A stretch of DNA of 64,000 nt from Talinum fruticosum (GCA_021018815.1 JAITYX010000065.1:3685590-3749589), one strand, 5' to 3'; shown: positions 11,769 through 22,460, counted from the first letter of the stretch. Notes: a model not told the origin generated them from the letters alone. Numbers and translations: made by a program.

Positions 11769-12577
11769 ATGCAAGAGGAACTCAATCAATTTGAAAGAAA
11801 CCAAGTCTCGGACTCGACCAACCGACCTTCTAACCACCCAGTTATAGGAACCAAATGGGTCTTCAAGCACAAACTGGATGAGGGTGGAGTAGTAGTCGAA
11901 ATAAGGCTAGACTTATGGCTCAAGGTTACAATCAAAAAGAAGGAATTGATTGTGGGGAAACCTTTGCACCTGTAGCCGAATCGAAGCTATTAGAATATCG
12001 TTGGCATTTGCATCCAACATGCATATTAAATTATATCAAATGGATGTTAAGTGTGCGTTTCTCAATGGTTTTATTGAAGAAGAAGTCTATGTCGAGCAGC
12101 CTCCTGGTTTTGAAAACTCGGAATTTCCAAATCATGTTTTCAAACTTGAAAAGGCTCTCTATGATCTTAAACAAGCTCCTCGAGCTTGGTATGAAAGACT
12201 CGAGCAATTTCTTGGTTCAAAATGATTTTAAAAGAGGTCAGATTGACAAAACTCTCTTCATAAAGACCAAGGGGAAAGATTTCCTTATTGTTCAAATATA
12301 TGTTGATGATATTATCTTCGGTGCTACTAATGAATTTCCGTGCCGAGAATTTTCCGAGTTGATGAGTCGGGAATTTCAAATGAGTATGATGGGAGAACTC
12401 AACTTCTTCCTTGGTCTACAAATTAAACAAGACAAAGATGGGATCTATGTCCATCAATCTAAGTATACCAAGGAGCTGCTGAAGAAATACAAACTCCAAG
12501 ATGCAAAACACGCATCTACTCCTATGAGCAAGAAGATCAAGCTTGACTCGGACGAGAAAGGTAAAGCAATAGATTAG
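11769..12577 (+). pseudogene. SIRE-A Copia reverse transcriptase (RVT_2, broken)
   Basis: The domain begins AMQEELNQFERNQV and continues VIGTKWVFKHKLDEGG (near 11840). Frame changes near 11897 and 12199 split it; the open segments 11950-12225 (QMDVKCAFLNGFIEEEVYVEQPPGFE) and 11915-12577 cover most of the domain. The catalytic YVDD box is at 12298-12309 and is intact in frame with FGATNEF downstream. The frame break at 12199-12202 is an extra C (ACTCGAG) where SIRE-2 has ACTGAG. This enzyme would copy genomic RNA into cDNA inside the particle. Confidence 0.92.
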
Positions 12578-12579
12578 AA

Positions 12580-13228
12580 ACTCTACAGAGTTATGATTAG
12601 ATCTTTGCTATATCTTACTTCCAGCCGGCCAGATATAATGTTCAATGTGTGTCTATGTGCAAGATTTCAAGCTAATCCAAAAGAATCACATCTCACTGCG
12701 GTGAAGAGAATATTCGGATATCTTGCAGGTACTCGAATTTAGGTCTATGGTATTCCGGAGACTCGAACCGACTCTCACCGGATACTCGCACACGGACTAC
12801 GCTGGATATAAAGTTGATCGAAAAAGCACTTCGGAGCTTGCCAATTTCTCGGGTCAATCACTAATATCTTGGCACTCAAAGAAGCGTAACTCAGTAGCTC
12901 TATCAACTGCCGAAGCCGAGTATATTGCAGCTGGAGCTTGTTGCGCTCGGAATCTATGGATAAAGCAACACTTGAAAGATCTTGGACTATCCTTCAAATC
13001 AGTTCCAATCAAGTGTGGCAATCAAAGTGCAATCAGCATCACCAAGAATCCAGTCCAACATTCGAAAACAAAGCATATCGAGGTCGGATATCACTTCCTA
13101 CGAGACCACTCGAAAAAGGTGACATTGAACTTGAGTTCATTCCTACTAATCTTCAATTAGCTAATACTTTTACTAAGCCTCTTGGTGAAGATCAGCTTTG
13201 CTTTATTCGAATGAGCTTGGTATGTTAA
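12580..13228 (+). pseudogene. SIRE-A RNase H domain (broken)
   Basis: The open segment 12723-13160 carries HTDYAGYKVDRKSTS, SLISWHSKKRNSVALSTAEAEYIAA and HSKTKHIEV, the Copia RNase H motifs with conserved Asp, Glu and His. The end is in a second frame (EFIPTNLQLANTFTKPLGEDQ to a stop at about 13228), the usual end of Copia pol. Upstream RT-thumb sequence (RPDIMFNVCLCARFQANPKESH) lies at about 12620-12690. Confidence 0.92.
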
Positions 13229-13622
13229 ATGCTTAACTTTATGCTATTCATTGCATGATTTTGTGTTATGTGTTTTCACTTTTAATAACCATTAGCTCAA
13301 TTGATTCAGTGATACTCGGGTTAGTAGTTATTTCGTGTTTCTAAGTCACTCGTAAACTATTCTCGAGTTATACTCGACCGTAGAGAAACTTGGACTTCAA
13401 ATTTTCCGAAACTATCTTTAGACTTGTGGAGAGTTTCGAATATATTTTCAAAATTTTTCTCTCTCTCTCTCGAGCGCTGCGATCAGTCGATAGCCGTAGA
13501 TTTCTAACCGCCGAGATCTTAACCTTTGAAGAGAACCGTCACACCGGTCTTCGATGACCGATGGACAAGCCGAGTCGAACGGAGTTATACTTAACGGATA
13601 GTTGACGGGCGCGCTTCTTTTC

Positions 13623-13631
13623 TATAAATAG
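13623..13631 (+). promoter_or_regulatory. Internal TATA box before the SIRE-A third ORF
   Basis: TATAAATAG stands about 245 bp upstream of the third-ORF ATG (13870), well inside the element and away from either LTR. A pyrimidine-rich leader follows (13670-13690 and 13770-13860). The same box, spacing and leader occur inverted in SIRE-2 at 40733-40741. The conservation suggests a dedicated promoter for the third ORF; promoter activity is inferred, not shown. Confidence 0.6.
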
Positions 13632-13869
13632 CGCTTATTCATCTTTGTCTCGGTATTCTACATTTCATCTCTCTCTCAAACGAAAGTTTTCACGGAAGCT
13701 TTCTAAGTACACAGTGTTCGTTAAAGTTCTTCAAGCTTCGTAAAGGCCATCTCACGTAAGTTTCGATCTGCTCTCATCTCTTTCTTCTACTCCTTTTCGT
13801 TTGTTCTCATCTTCCTCTTCCTCTCTTTTCTTTGTCCAAAGTTTCATCTTTCCTACTTCTTATTTCAAA

Positions 13870-15715
13870 ATGCCTAAGAGAGGTAACCATCCCAACTTCC
13901 AAGTCTCTTCCTCCGCCAAAAGCCTCGCACCAAAACGCCGTAAAGCTCTACCCCTCCAAACCCATTGTCACCCAAAGACCTCGCGCTGGATGATAAATTC
14001 TTTCCAACAACCAAATTTTCTTGGTTGGCCAACATTCAAACCACTCGGGGTATATAACTTTCTTTGCTTCAGTGAGTTCATCTATCCCGAACTCGTTTCG
14101 AGTTCCACACTCACCTCACCTCACCTCCTCATAAAATGTTCTAACCTCCCGGGTTCGTAACATCACTGTTCAAATAAACTCCTCTCTCCTCCACCGCTTG
14201 TTCAAGGTCTTTTGTCTCTTCTTGAACAAGCAACCCCATTCCCTTCACTAAAGTCGCCGACGACTTCTTTGAAAAGTACGCCAAAGAGTTCCCCGAGTCC
14301 CGGAAGAACTTTTTGGTGACTCGACTGAAGTCGAAGCACGTCTTTCGTGCTTTCGCTGATGAGAACCTTCTTCTCTCAAGCATTCTAGCAAGGAGAACCC
14401 CAACTCCAAGCACCTCAAAGCTCTCTTTGACATTCTTGAGGGCTACGAAGTAGACCTCTTCCCCTCCATAATTGAGCAAATGGCAGCCGTGCCAACTCAA
14501 CTTCAAACCAAGAAGAACACCTCTCTTCCTTTCGGTGCTCTTCTCACTCTCGTTTTCAAACAATTCCAAGTTCCTCTCCCCTCGGACCCCAACGCCGTGT
14601 CCGAGGCCGCCGTTATTGTCGGTAAAAAGGAACTTCGAGGGTACGGATACCAGGAAACCGAACCCGGTGTCCGGGTCTATAACTCGGAGCCGAGGCCTCC
14701 TTCTCCGCCTCGGACTCGTAAATCAACCCCTCTTTCTCTCCCCTCTCCACCTGGTGGTGCCTCCACCTCGGGTGCCTCCAAATCTCTCTCTGCTCTTTTG
14801 TCTCCTCTTTTATGGACAAAATCAGCTCTGTGTCCACTGTTTTCCAGGACACGCTCCAGCTCTTTCAAACTTGCCATCCAAAATCTCAACATCAATCAAA
14901 AGACCGCCCAATCCCAAATCCGAGAGCAGCGAGTCTCTAATTCTTGAGATGAGCGAGCTGGTGAAGGAGCAGAAGGAGCCGATCGAGCTCCTCGGAGAGA
15001 GAAGGTCCAAGGCGGCTCAGGACCAAGGTGACTCGGACGCATCCGAGCGTCTTCGAGCCCGAGTCCGACCTCCTCGGACAGCGGGAAGAAGCGAAGAAGC
15101 CGCAGATGCGAAGCAGCAGGCGCCGAGGAGCTCGCGGCCGAGGCAGCTCCGTTCGGGCAAGAGGAGGAACACAAGGAAGAAGAAGTGGGAACTGCCGAGG
15201 GTCGACCCAGCTCCACAAGCTCGGATAGCAAGTACTCGGCTCGGACAGCGAGCCTGGGTGGGTCGAAGATCTGGCTGCACCAGCGGGTCGCCTCGAGCAG
15301 CCCCACTCCAGCCTACCGAGGGTCAAAGGGAAGAACCCCTTGATCCACTCATTCTCGGTCGACCACTCGTAGCCGAGCCCCGATGATCATACCGGCTTCT
15401 CCCTCCGCCGCGCTCAAGCACATCGTCAAGATCTTACCAGCGCCGGTGTACCTCCAACCCCTCCGCTTCCACTCGAAATCCCCTCTCCCTCGTAGGCGCC
15501 ATGAACCGAGTCACAATTCCTCGGTCCGCCGATTCTTCTTCTTTCGAGAGATTTCTACTTTTCTTTCTTTTCTTTTGTCCGGACATCCAAGTTGTACTAT
15601 TTTTTTCTTCCCTTCTTTTTGTTGTTTTTGCTGAAAGGCAAGGGGGAGAAATAGACTCGGAAAACTTGTTGTCTAGTTTAGGAGGAGCTTTCCCTCTCAA
15701 TCTTTGTAATCTTTT
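13870..15715 (+). pseudogene. SIRE-A third ORF: envelope-like / coiled-coil protein (broken)
   Basis: The ORF starts MPKRGNHPNFQVSSSAKSLA at 13870; SIRE-2 has the same start. It continues in shifting frames through LKALFDILEGYEVDLFP-like sequence (near 14415-14465) and SLPFGALLTLVFKQFQVPLP (14520-14580). A Pro/Ser-rich segment (14690-14800) comes next, then a heptad-like helix (RSFKLAIQNLNINQKTAQSQI type, 14860-14960) and a highly charged Glu/Arg tail (15000-15230). Sireviruses are known for such a post-pol envelope-like ORF of uncertain function. No signal peptide or clear transmembrane segment is seen, so an envelope role is not supported by sequence. Confidence 0.75.
15637..15651 (+). promoter_or_regulatory. 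Upstream polypurine-tract-like repeat of SIRE-A
   Basis: The sequence reads GGCAAGGGGGAGAAA. The same motif occurs inverted at about 38737 (SIRE-2), 60440 (SIRE-3) and 63608 (SIRE-4), always some 260-310 bp before the 3' LTR. Sireviruses are reported to carry multiple PPT-like copies upstream of the true PPT, and this fits. Confidence 0.65.
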
Positions 15716-15916
15716 TTATGATTAATGAATTAATGCTTTCTCATCTATGTTTTCTCGTGTTTACAATCTTTCCGAGTTAACATTATTTCATTGTTAAGCA
15801 TACTTTACTTTATGCTCCGATACATTAACTATGTCTTACTCATTTCATGCTCAACTACTCGGAATTAGATCTTTTTGACTAACAAAGTTTCGTCTAAGTA
15901 TGGAATGCCTTTCATC

Positions 15917-15929
15917 AAAAAGGGGAGAT
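15917..15929 (+). promoter_or_regulatory. SIRE-A polypurine tract
   Basis: The purine run CAAAAAGGGGAGAT lies directly before the 3' LTR start TGAAGACTCGG at 15930. It would prime plus-strand cDNA synthesis. The same tract is present at the 3' LTR edge of SIRE-2, SIRE-3 and SIRE-4. Confidence 0.9.
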
Positions 15930-17527
15930 TGAAGACTCGGACACTCGCTCAATACTTTTCCGAGTTGTATAAAAGGAATCACATATAACAATCTCGTACT
16001 TATAGAGTTTTGATTCCAAGGCATTCTCTGTTTGCTAGAAACTTTTCCGAGTGATACGGTATCTTATCTAAGTGATATAGCTTTTACTTCGTATATTTCT
16101 TGCTTATCCTTGAGTGACTCGGAAAATTGATATGCATATCTCACTCGCTTCCGAGTCCCTCATCACTCGATTTATCGCATATTGCATAGACCAGTATTTT
16201 ATCTTTCCTCACTCGGATCCGACTTCCGGTTATTAGCTCTATTCTGATATAGTTAATACTTCTAGTATGTTTCTTGCTTAGTCTATATTAAGCTATTTCA
16301 CTCGATATTCTTTACTAAACTTGATTCTTCGCTTAGACTAAGTCGGATGGAATTACGAGTTTCATGGATATTGAACTCGAAAATTCCATTCCTCTTCCGA
16401 CTCGGATAATTAGTTGTTTAATTATCATAATTATTTTATTATCTCGTGTCTAACCTTGGACCAAAGTATTTTATACTTTCAGAACCAAAATTGATTTACT
16501 TTTGTAGGTTATTCAAACGAGGATACACCTTTTTCAAACCACAAAAGTAACCTGGCTTTAAAACGTCAAATCACCAGCGAGACATGGCTTTTCACCTTCT
16601 CTCGCTCCAGTCCCGTAAGATTGTGTCGGAGCTGTCTATTTCCAAATCTGAAAAGCTGAACGCTAAGCTTAACGGTGGTTTCCACCTTATCTTTCAAGAC
16701 ACCACCAAGTGGTTTTGGGACTTCCAAGAGAGTTAAACCGTTGTCCAACGTTCACATTACAACGGATACTTTCTTAGTGACTCGGAAAACTTCGTCAACG
16801 GTCACAAAGGACTCTCGGTCAGCGAGATGAAGATAACGGCTACTCTGCCCGGTTATCTATAAATAGAAGCCACCTCACAAGACTTGAAGATTGCCGAACA
16901 TATTGTTAATACACATACTTGCTCAAAGTCTTTGTGCACATTCTAATCTTCTACTTACAACTCCTACTCTATAATTCATTATTTTCCGAGTTGTAAGGTC
17001 TTTTACTTAGTTACAAACACTTTCTTACTTTCTCTGTAAGGTCCCTTGACTAAGCCGTAAGGGTTAACTCGACTTAGTTGTCCCTAGCTGTAAGGGTTAT
17101 CTCAGCTAGGAAGTACTAGATCGAGATAAGGGAATTTCGAGTCTAGGAAAACTTGTATAGAGTTGTCTAAGGGAGCAACTCGGGTTCAATCAGTTCACGG
17201 TATTTTGTGGACTCAAAATAGTGGATTTGACTTCGTGCTTGGACTAGCACGGTCCGTGGTTTTCTGCCCCGGGAGGGTTTCCACGTAACTTCTAAGTGTT
17301 ATCTTTCCGAGTTCATTCTAGACTCGGACAGTCATATTACTCCTGCTTGACTTGCTTATTTATTCGTGACAGCAGCTTCGAGTCCAAGCTTTTCGACCCT
17401 CCTATTTGACTCGTAACCCGTCTCTGTCTCTTCGTTAACAAAAGAGCTAACGTTTCCATGAAAAACTTTCATCACCCTATTCACCCCTCCTCTAGGGTGA
17501 CTCGGACTCACCCCAAGCAAACCTTCA
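15930..17527 (+). repeat. SIRE-A 3' LTR
   Basis: The LTR matches 6701-8298 from TGAAGACTCGG to ACCTTCA. The TATA box CTATAAATAG at 16857-16866 is intact here. It is followed by the target-site duplication AGTTG (17528-17532) and then the remainder of the SIRE-B 5' LTR. Confidence 0.95.
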
Positions 17528-17532
17528 AGTTG

Positions 17533-17986
17533 AAATGAAGAAGTCTTGTAATCTGTCTTACTCTTACTTATTTCATTTCTCTGTAATTTCCCTTGATTGA
17601 GTTATAAGGGTTAACTCAGCTTAGTTGTCCCTAGCTATAAAGCGTAACTCGGTTAGGAAGTACTAAGGCGAGATAAGGGAACTTCCGTGCCTAGGAAGAT
17701 TTGTGTTGAATTGTCTAAGGGAGCAATTTTGTACGAGTCGAGTCTTTGTATTTTGTGGATTCAAAATAATGGATTTGACTTGGTGTTTGGATTGACACCG
17801 ACTATGGTTTTCTCGCCCAATGAGGGTTTCTACGTATCTTTCGTGTTCTATCTTTATAAGTTCATTCTAGACTCAGTAATCGCTTTCCCGAGCTCAAACT
17901 TTGGAGAAAATCTTTTATTCCGCAAAATTTCCTTCTCACCCTATTCACCCCCTAGGGTTGCTTAGACTCTCTAGAGCAAACCTTCA
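17533..17986 (+). repeat. SIRE-B 5' LTR, right part
   Basis: It continues the LTR interrupted at 6700. Sequence from about 17580 aligns with the R/U5 part of SIRE-A (for example, the segment about a gain of TAAGGGTTAACTCAGC and the stretch TTTGTGGATTCAAAATA). It ends AACCTTCA at 17986. Confidence 0.85.
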
Positions 17987-17988
17987 AT

Positions 17989-18001
17989 TGGTATTAGAGC
18001 C
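17989..18001 (+). promoter_or_regulatory. SIRE-B primer-binding site
   Basis: TGGTATTAGAGCC lies two bases after the LTR end, one base away from the usual TGGTATCAGAGCC complementary to initiator tRNA-Met. Confidence 0.85.
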
Positions 18002-18029
18002 TAACCTTCTCAAAAGATCTAAGAATCCA

Positions 18030-19020
18030 AGGTTTAAAGATCATCTTAACTATGAAGATATTGATGAAGGAAGATCATTCACCGGACCACCCAAGTTCAA
18101 GGGATTAAACTTCTCTCACTGGAACAAGATCGTGGAGTGCTTCATCCAGTAACTATGATGAAGATGCTTGGAACATTATCTACAATGGCAACTGTATTCC
18201 CACCAAGACAGATGGAACTTGTAAAATAGCAAAGGTGAAGTCTAAGTTCACGACTAAAGAGAATGAGAAATACGAAAGAACTTTAAGGGAATGAACACAC
18301 TCGATGTATGCAGTGGACTCAACAAAATACAACCAAGTATTTGCTTGTGATACTCGCCAAGGAAGTTTAGGACTCATTGGTTACTACTTATAAAGGTACC
18401 AGTCAAGTGAAGCAAGCAAAGATAAGTTAGTATCTCCATAAATATGAGATGTTCAAAATGGAGGTTGATGAGAACATAACTCGGATGTACATTTGCTTCA
18501 CTGAGATTATCAACCTTAAGTCCCTTGGAAGGAAGATATCTCATGAAGAGATCGTCGGAAAGGTTCTAAGGAGTTTACCAAAGAGAAGATGGGGTCCTAA
18601 AGGTGAATGCTATTGAAGAAGCTCAGGACCTGACTCGATTGAAGATAGATGAACTCATTGGGAAACTACTCACCCATGAGTTGTATCTAGAAGAAGAAGA
18701 ATCAAAGGTTAGCACCAAAAGAAACATTGCTCTCAAAGCTTAAGAAGAACCTGGTCCTAGTCCGAGCTCCTCGGATTCTCGAAGAAGACCCCCATGGCAC
18801 TTGTAGCCCGAGGATTCAAGAAAATGATGAAATACAAAAAGTGGGAGAAGAAGCCTAAGCAAGAATTCTACAAGAAGGACAGAAAAGGTAAATTCTCATC
18901 TTCTTCAAATTTAACTTTAACTAAGAACTCTTATTGCTTTGAGTGTGGTAGTAAAGACCACATAGTCAAGGACTGTCCGAAGAGGAGGAAGGACACAAAG
19001 AAGAAAAAGGCTATAGTATA
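18030..19020 (+). pseudogene. SIRE-B gag with intact CCHC knuckle
   Basis: Frame pieces match the SIRE-A and SIRE-2 gag: DEGRSFTGPPKFKGLNFSHWNK (about 18064-18130), the central UBN2-type core in broken frames (18150-18720), then a cleaner segment 18794-19021. That last piece carries CFECGSKDHIVKDC, a complete C-x2-C-x4-H-x4-C RNA-binding knuckle followed by a Lys-rich tail. It is broken upstream by several shifts. Confidence 0.85.
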
Positions 19021-19089
19021 GCAACCTGGAGCGACGATCAATTAGAGGAAGATAATTACACTAATGATAAGTCAAAGTGTCTCAAGGCT

Positions 19090-19455
19090 TTGTCGGGCTC
19101 GGAGGCTGGATCTAAGTTAGAAGGTGAAGCATCGGATACTAAGGAAACATGTCTTCAGGAGTTAACCAACGACTTTCTTAAATTCTCCAATCATGATCTA
19201 GCTAGATACATTTTTACTTTGGAGGAGAAATCCAATTTTGATTCTTCTGATTTTAAAGAGAAATTAAAGTCTCTTAGTGCTAAGAACGACTCTTTGAAAA
19301 ATGATTTAGAAAAACTAAGACAAAACTCGATGTTACTTGAGACCGGTACTCAAGATAATGAGAGTAAGTCCGAGTGCCTCAAAACAGAGAATGATCATTT
19401 GAAACAAAAGCTCATTGAGTATGAGGAGTTGGTTTTAAAGCTTAATCAAGGTTAG
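19090..19455 (+). pseudogene. SIRE-B gag-pol linker, coiled coil
   Basis: This is a 121-residue open segment rich in Lys, Glu, Leu and Asp (IFTLEEKSNFDSSDFKEKLK and later LKTENDHLKQKLIEYEELVLKL). Heptad-like Leu spacing predicts a coiled coil. It corresponds to 9480-9780 in SIRE-A and about 44700-45010 (inverted) in SIRE-2. Confidence 0.7.
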
Positions 19456-20177
19456 AAAAACCTTAATTTACTACTTGGTTTTTAGTGTGTCTCTTTTTTA
19501 AAAGAAGGACTTTGTTACAATCCCGAACAGGAAGATAATTCCTACAAAAGTCTTTTCAAACCTAACTCGAGAGTAATTAAGTTCACGAAGGTTGAGCATG
19601 GTTCCATTCATTCAAAGAAGAAAGGGACTGAGCCCATACCAGCTTTTGTGAAAGAGTCTTCTCAACTAGTTTACAAAAAGAGAGGATTTTAAAAGAAAGA
19701 GACATAGAATCAATTATCAAGAAAAAGACTCGGAATCGGACCAAACCCGAATTATTCAAAATTTGGGTTCCCAAAAGTACTCTTCCTCATAAAATCACCA
19801 CAATAAAAACGATTCATTGGGTTTGTAAGAGGAAGTGAGAAGGGTTAGTTTTTTTTTTTTTTTTGTATGTGACTCGAAACGAAATGGTCATTGGTACTTA
19901 AACAATTGATGTTCACGCCACATGTATGGGATTCAAGACTCTTCTCGGAACTTGAAGATATGAAAGGAGGAAAACTCACATTTGATGATAACAACAAAGG
20001 CAAGATAATTGGCATTGGTAGAATTGGTCAAGGAGACAATTCATTTAGCCTAGTGGATCTTGTCAAGGGGTTCAAGTATAATCTTCGAGTATCTCTCAGC
20101 TGTGTGACAAGGTCAAGAGGTAAGGTTCACTCGGATCAATTGCTTCATTTTTTATGCAACTACCAAAGAGACAAAGC
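19456..20177 (+). pseudogene. SIRE-B linker and protease region, truncated
   Basis: A basic linker (19500-19800) is followed by the protease-region remnant (19890-20177) with SELEDMKGGKLTFDDNNKGK and the glycine-rich GIGRIGQGDNS. The frame carrying the active-site Asp is decayed. Homology to Copia pol ends at about 20177, where LTR-derived sequence starts; a poly(T) run lies at 19851-19864. Confidence 0.7.
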
Positions 20178-20469
20178 TTAACCGATATTATTTATTCGGC
20201 AAACTTGATTCATTATATCTATACAATTTTAATTCTTTAGTCATCTAAAAGAAAGACAGAAAATGGAATTAAAACCTATTGAATATTGGACTCGAAAAAT
20301 TCCATTTTTTCATGTTAAGGATAAGTAAGTGCTTAATTATTTGAATTATTTTTATCCTTGCCGAATCTTGGACCAAACTATTTTTATGCTTTGAGTAGCA
20401 TTTTGATTTGCTTTTGCAAGTTGATTGAAGTAATTTAATCTCATTTTGAGAAGCAAAAGCAACCGACTT
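20178..20469 (+). repeat. SIRE-B LTR fragment fused directly to protease region
   Basis: The sequence aligns with 5995-6290 of the SIRE-B 5' LTR, beginning ACCGATATTATTTATTCGGC against ACCGAAATTATTTATTTAGC. It is therefore a partial 3' LTR joined to coding sequence by a deletion that removed integrase to third ORF and the LTR start. Confidence 0.8.
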
Positions 20470-22149
20470 CGTAGGAGCCACGGTCGGTGGATCGAATCGA
20501 GCTTCCCCACGAACTAGCATTCCGAGTCTTTTAAAGGGTTTGAAAAAGAATTTAAAAAATGGTTTAGGGTTTCGAAATATGAATTTTAGAAAGTGGGATT
20601 GATCTCTTATTTAGAGTTCCGAATTTTATTCAATTGAATTAAATTGAATTGATTGGCATTTTATTAATTATTTTATTTTAGGAATTATTTTTTTGAATTC
20701 TCGAGATGTTACTCCTTAACCGATCAAAATAAAAAAGTTAGGGATTCATGTCTGTCGTGAGACTTAAGGGCTAGATTAATGTAAAAACATCGATCTAGAT
20801 CGAAGCTCCGCCACCGACCACCCGGTGCCGGCACCTAGCGGTCGAGGCGCCGACCACGAGTCACAACCGAAGGGATCAGCCGCGCCCTATGGCTTGGCAG
20901 GTAAATCTGGGAGCCCTAAATTTCGTACCTGCAATAAAAACAAACCAAGATGCAATTTTGAATAAAAATAAGCACAAAAAGAGGGAGTAGCCGATCAATT
21001 TTTTTATGGAAGAAAAACTAACAAAAACAAAATAAAAATTTACTCTTCGATCTTAGTATGGGAAAACTAAGATCGAAAATGGCTAAAATGACTCCATAGG
21101 TCTTAAAACCGAGAATCGAATACAAGGGTCGTGGTACGAAATGTAAGGAAAACCCTTCCATTCCGCTCTGTCCGAAGACGGCCATTACTAATTTCGATAG
21201 CGAATTTAATTGACGTTTTAAACACAAACACACAACATATTGAACGAAATTAAAGCAATCGAAGCATGAACAAAAGCAATAGAAGCAAATAAAAAGGAAA
21301 GCGGTAAAGGGAAATAAAAAAAAAGAAAAGAAAAGTGAGAAACTTTAAAGTTTACATCAGGTGGGGATGAAATAAAAGGAACACAACTTTCAAATCCACA
21401 ATATGGAAAGCAATCAAAAAACATAAAAATCAAAATAAGTGAATATTCGTTAGCTCTTTGTAAGAATTCAGCAAAAATGTTAAGAAAAGAGGAGCATTTG
21501 AGGATGCTTTTTGACAAAGTAACATTTAGGGTAAAGTAGTGTTAGGTAAAATGTAGCAAGTGTGGCGCTAAGGCGAAAGCCGTGCGAAATGAGAGCCAAG
21601 GCTTTCTACTTATAGGGAGACTTCTAGGTCACAAATGACCTAGGGTTGCTCTTGGCCAACCCTCCAAAGCTGAGTAGAAAAACCGGGCCATTAAATCGGA
21701 AGATGAACTAGATAGAATAGGATAAAACCGGATAGAACCCGGTCGAGGGTGCCGGCCACCCGGCATGGCCTATCTTGGAGCTTGAACGAATCACTTTGAT
21801 GCTCATTATCATGAAATGTCGTTTTAACGTTGTCTTAAGGTATTCGGATCCATCTCCGATTGGATGAAAGTAAAATGCAAAATCTGGGCTTAGAATTTCG
21901 TGGTATACAAGACTTGGACTCTATTGTCTCTTGAGGCTTGACCAGGGCTTTGATCGTCCAAAAGGAAAGGGGATTTTTGGATCGATCCAAGACAAAAGGG
22001 TATTTATTTGGTGTTGGAGGTTCTTTGTAGTTTACTAGCTTCCGTTGCACCATTTAGATTCGATCTGTGATCCAAATCCTCAAATAGGACTCGGGATCTC
22101 ATCATCGGGCCAACATCAAATATAGAATTAAAGGATATAAGGGACAACA
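20470..22149 (-). repeat. Gypsy LTR copy G1
   Basis: This is one of five related LTR copies in the window (G1-G5). Read on the minus strand it starts TGTTGTCCC near 22149 and ends GGCTCCTACG near 20470; copy G5 ends GGTTCCTACA. Length is about 1.68 kb, matching G2 without its insert. To the right lies 3' internal sequence with AAAGTAGGGGCTA, typical of a Gypsy PPT, so G1 is a 3' LTR of a minus-strand element. It inserted into, or replaced, the end of SIRE-B. Confidence 0.7.
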
Positions 22150-22460
22150 CTTTTAGATGTCTATAGTTAGCCCCTACTTTGACCGAGTTTGAAAGATGAA
22201 GGGCTAATGTAGACATTAAAGGATACTTACCTTGATTCTATTTGGTGATTTTAACACTAATTGTTGTGTCGTATCCGGAATTGGTTACTTTCGAACTTGA
22301 ACTCCAAGATGAGGCCTGGACTTGATCGTAATTTATACGTTCTAATGTCCGATAAGAGGGTCCTGAGCTTGGCTTGATCGGAGCTTGAAGCTTGGTGGAT
22401 TTTGACGCTAAAACTTCGATCGTCTTTGATCCGAAGCTTGGCCTGATAATCTGCTACACT
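22150..22460 (-). other. Gypsy 3' internal end next to G1
   Basis: The segment parallels 36031-36235 beside G2: both contain a block about a GTCTATAGTTAGCCCCTACT-type tract and GTAGACA(T/C)TAAAGG. No coding domain is visible. The polypurine tract for this family probably lies at about 22165-22180 (minus strand). Confidence 0.55.

Larger units (their letters stand above)
6701..17527 (+). mobile_element. SIRE-A: full-length Copia Sirevirus (SIRE/Maximus), 10.8 kb
   Basis: Two long terminal repeats (6701-8298 and 15930-17527, 1598 bp each by these boundaries) flank gag, protease-region, integrase, RT, RNase H and a third envelope-like ORF, in the Copia order. LTRs begin TG and end CA. A 5-bp duplication AGTTG lies at 6696-6700 and 17528-17532. 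A tRNA-Met-type primer site and a purine tract are present. Length, LTR size, the coiled-coil third ORF and the repeated AAGGGGGAGA-type tract fit the Sirevirus lineage. All ORFs carry frameshifts or stops, so it is non-autonomous as read. Confidence 0.95.
5718..20469 (+). mobile_element. SIRE-B: old Copia Sirevirus, split by SIRE-A and lacking most of pol
   Basis: A 5' LTR starts with TGAAGA at 5718, runs to 6700, is interrupted by the younger SIRE-A, and resumes at 17533 to end at 17986 (LTR about 1.44 kb without the insert). It is followed by a primer-binding site and a gag plus protease-region remnant. The coding part stops abruptly at about 20177, where sequence homologous to the middle of the same LTR (5995-6290) begins. 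Integrase, RT and RNase H are therefore missing, presumably through an internal deletion. The right end is hidden by the Gypsy LTR beginning at about 20470. Confidence 0.82.

Noticed and set aside
14472..15386. 304-residue plus-strand frame in SIRE-A
   Set aside because: It joins parts of the third ORF in different reading phases; homology to SIRE-2 and SIRE-3 switches frame inside it, so it is not an intact protein.
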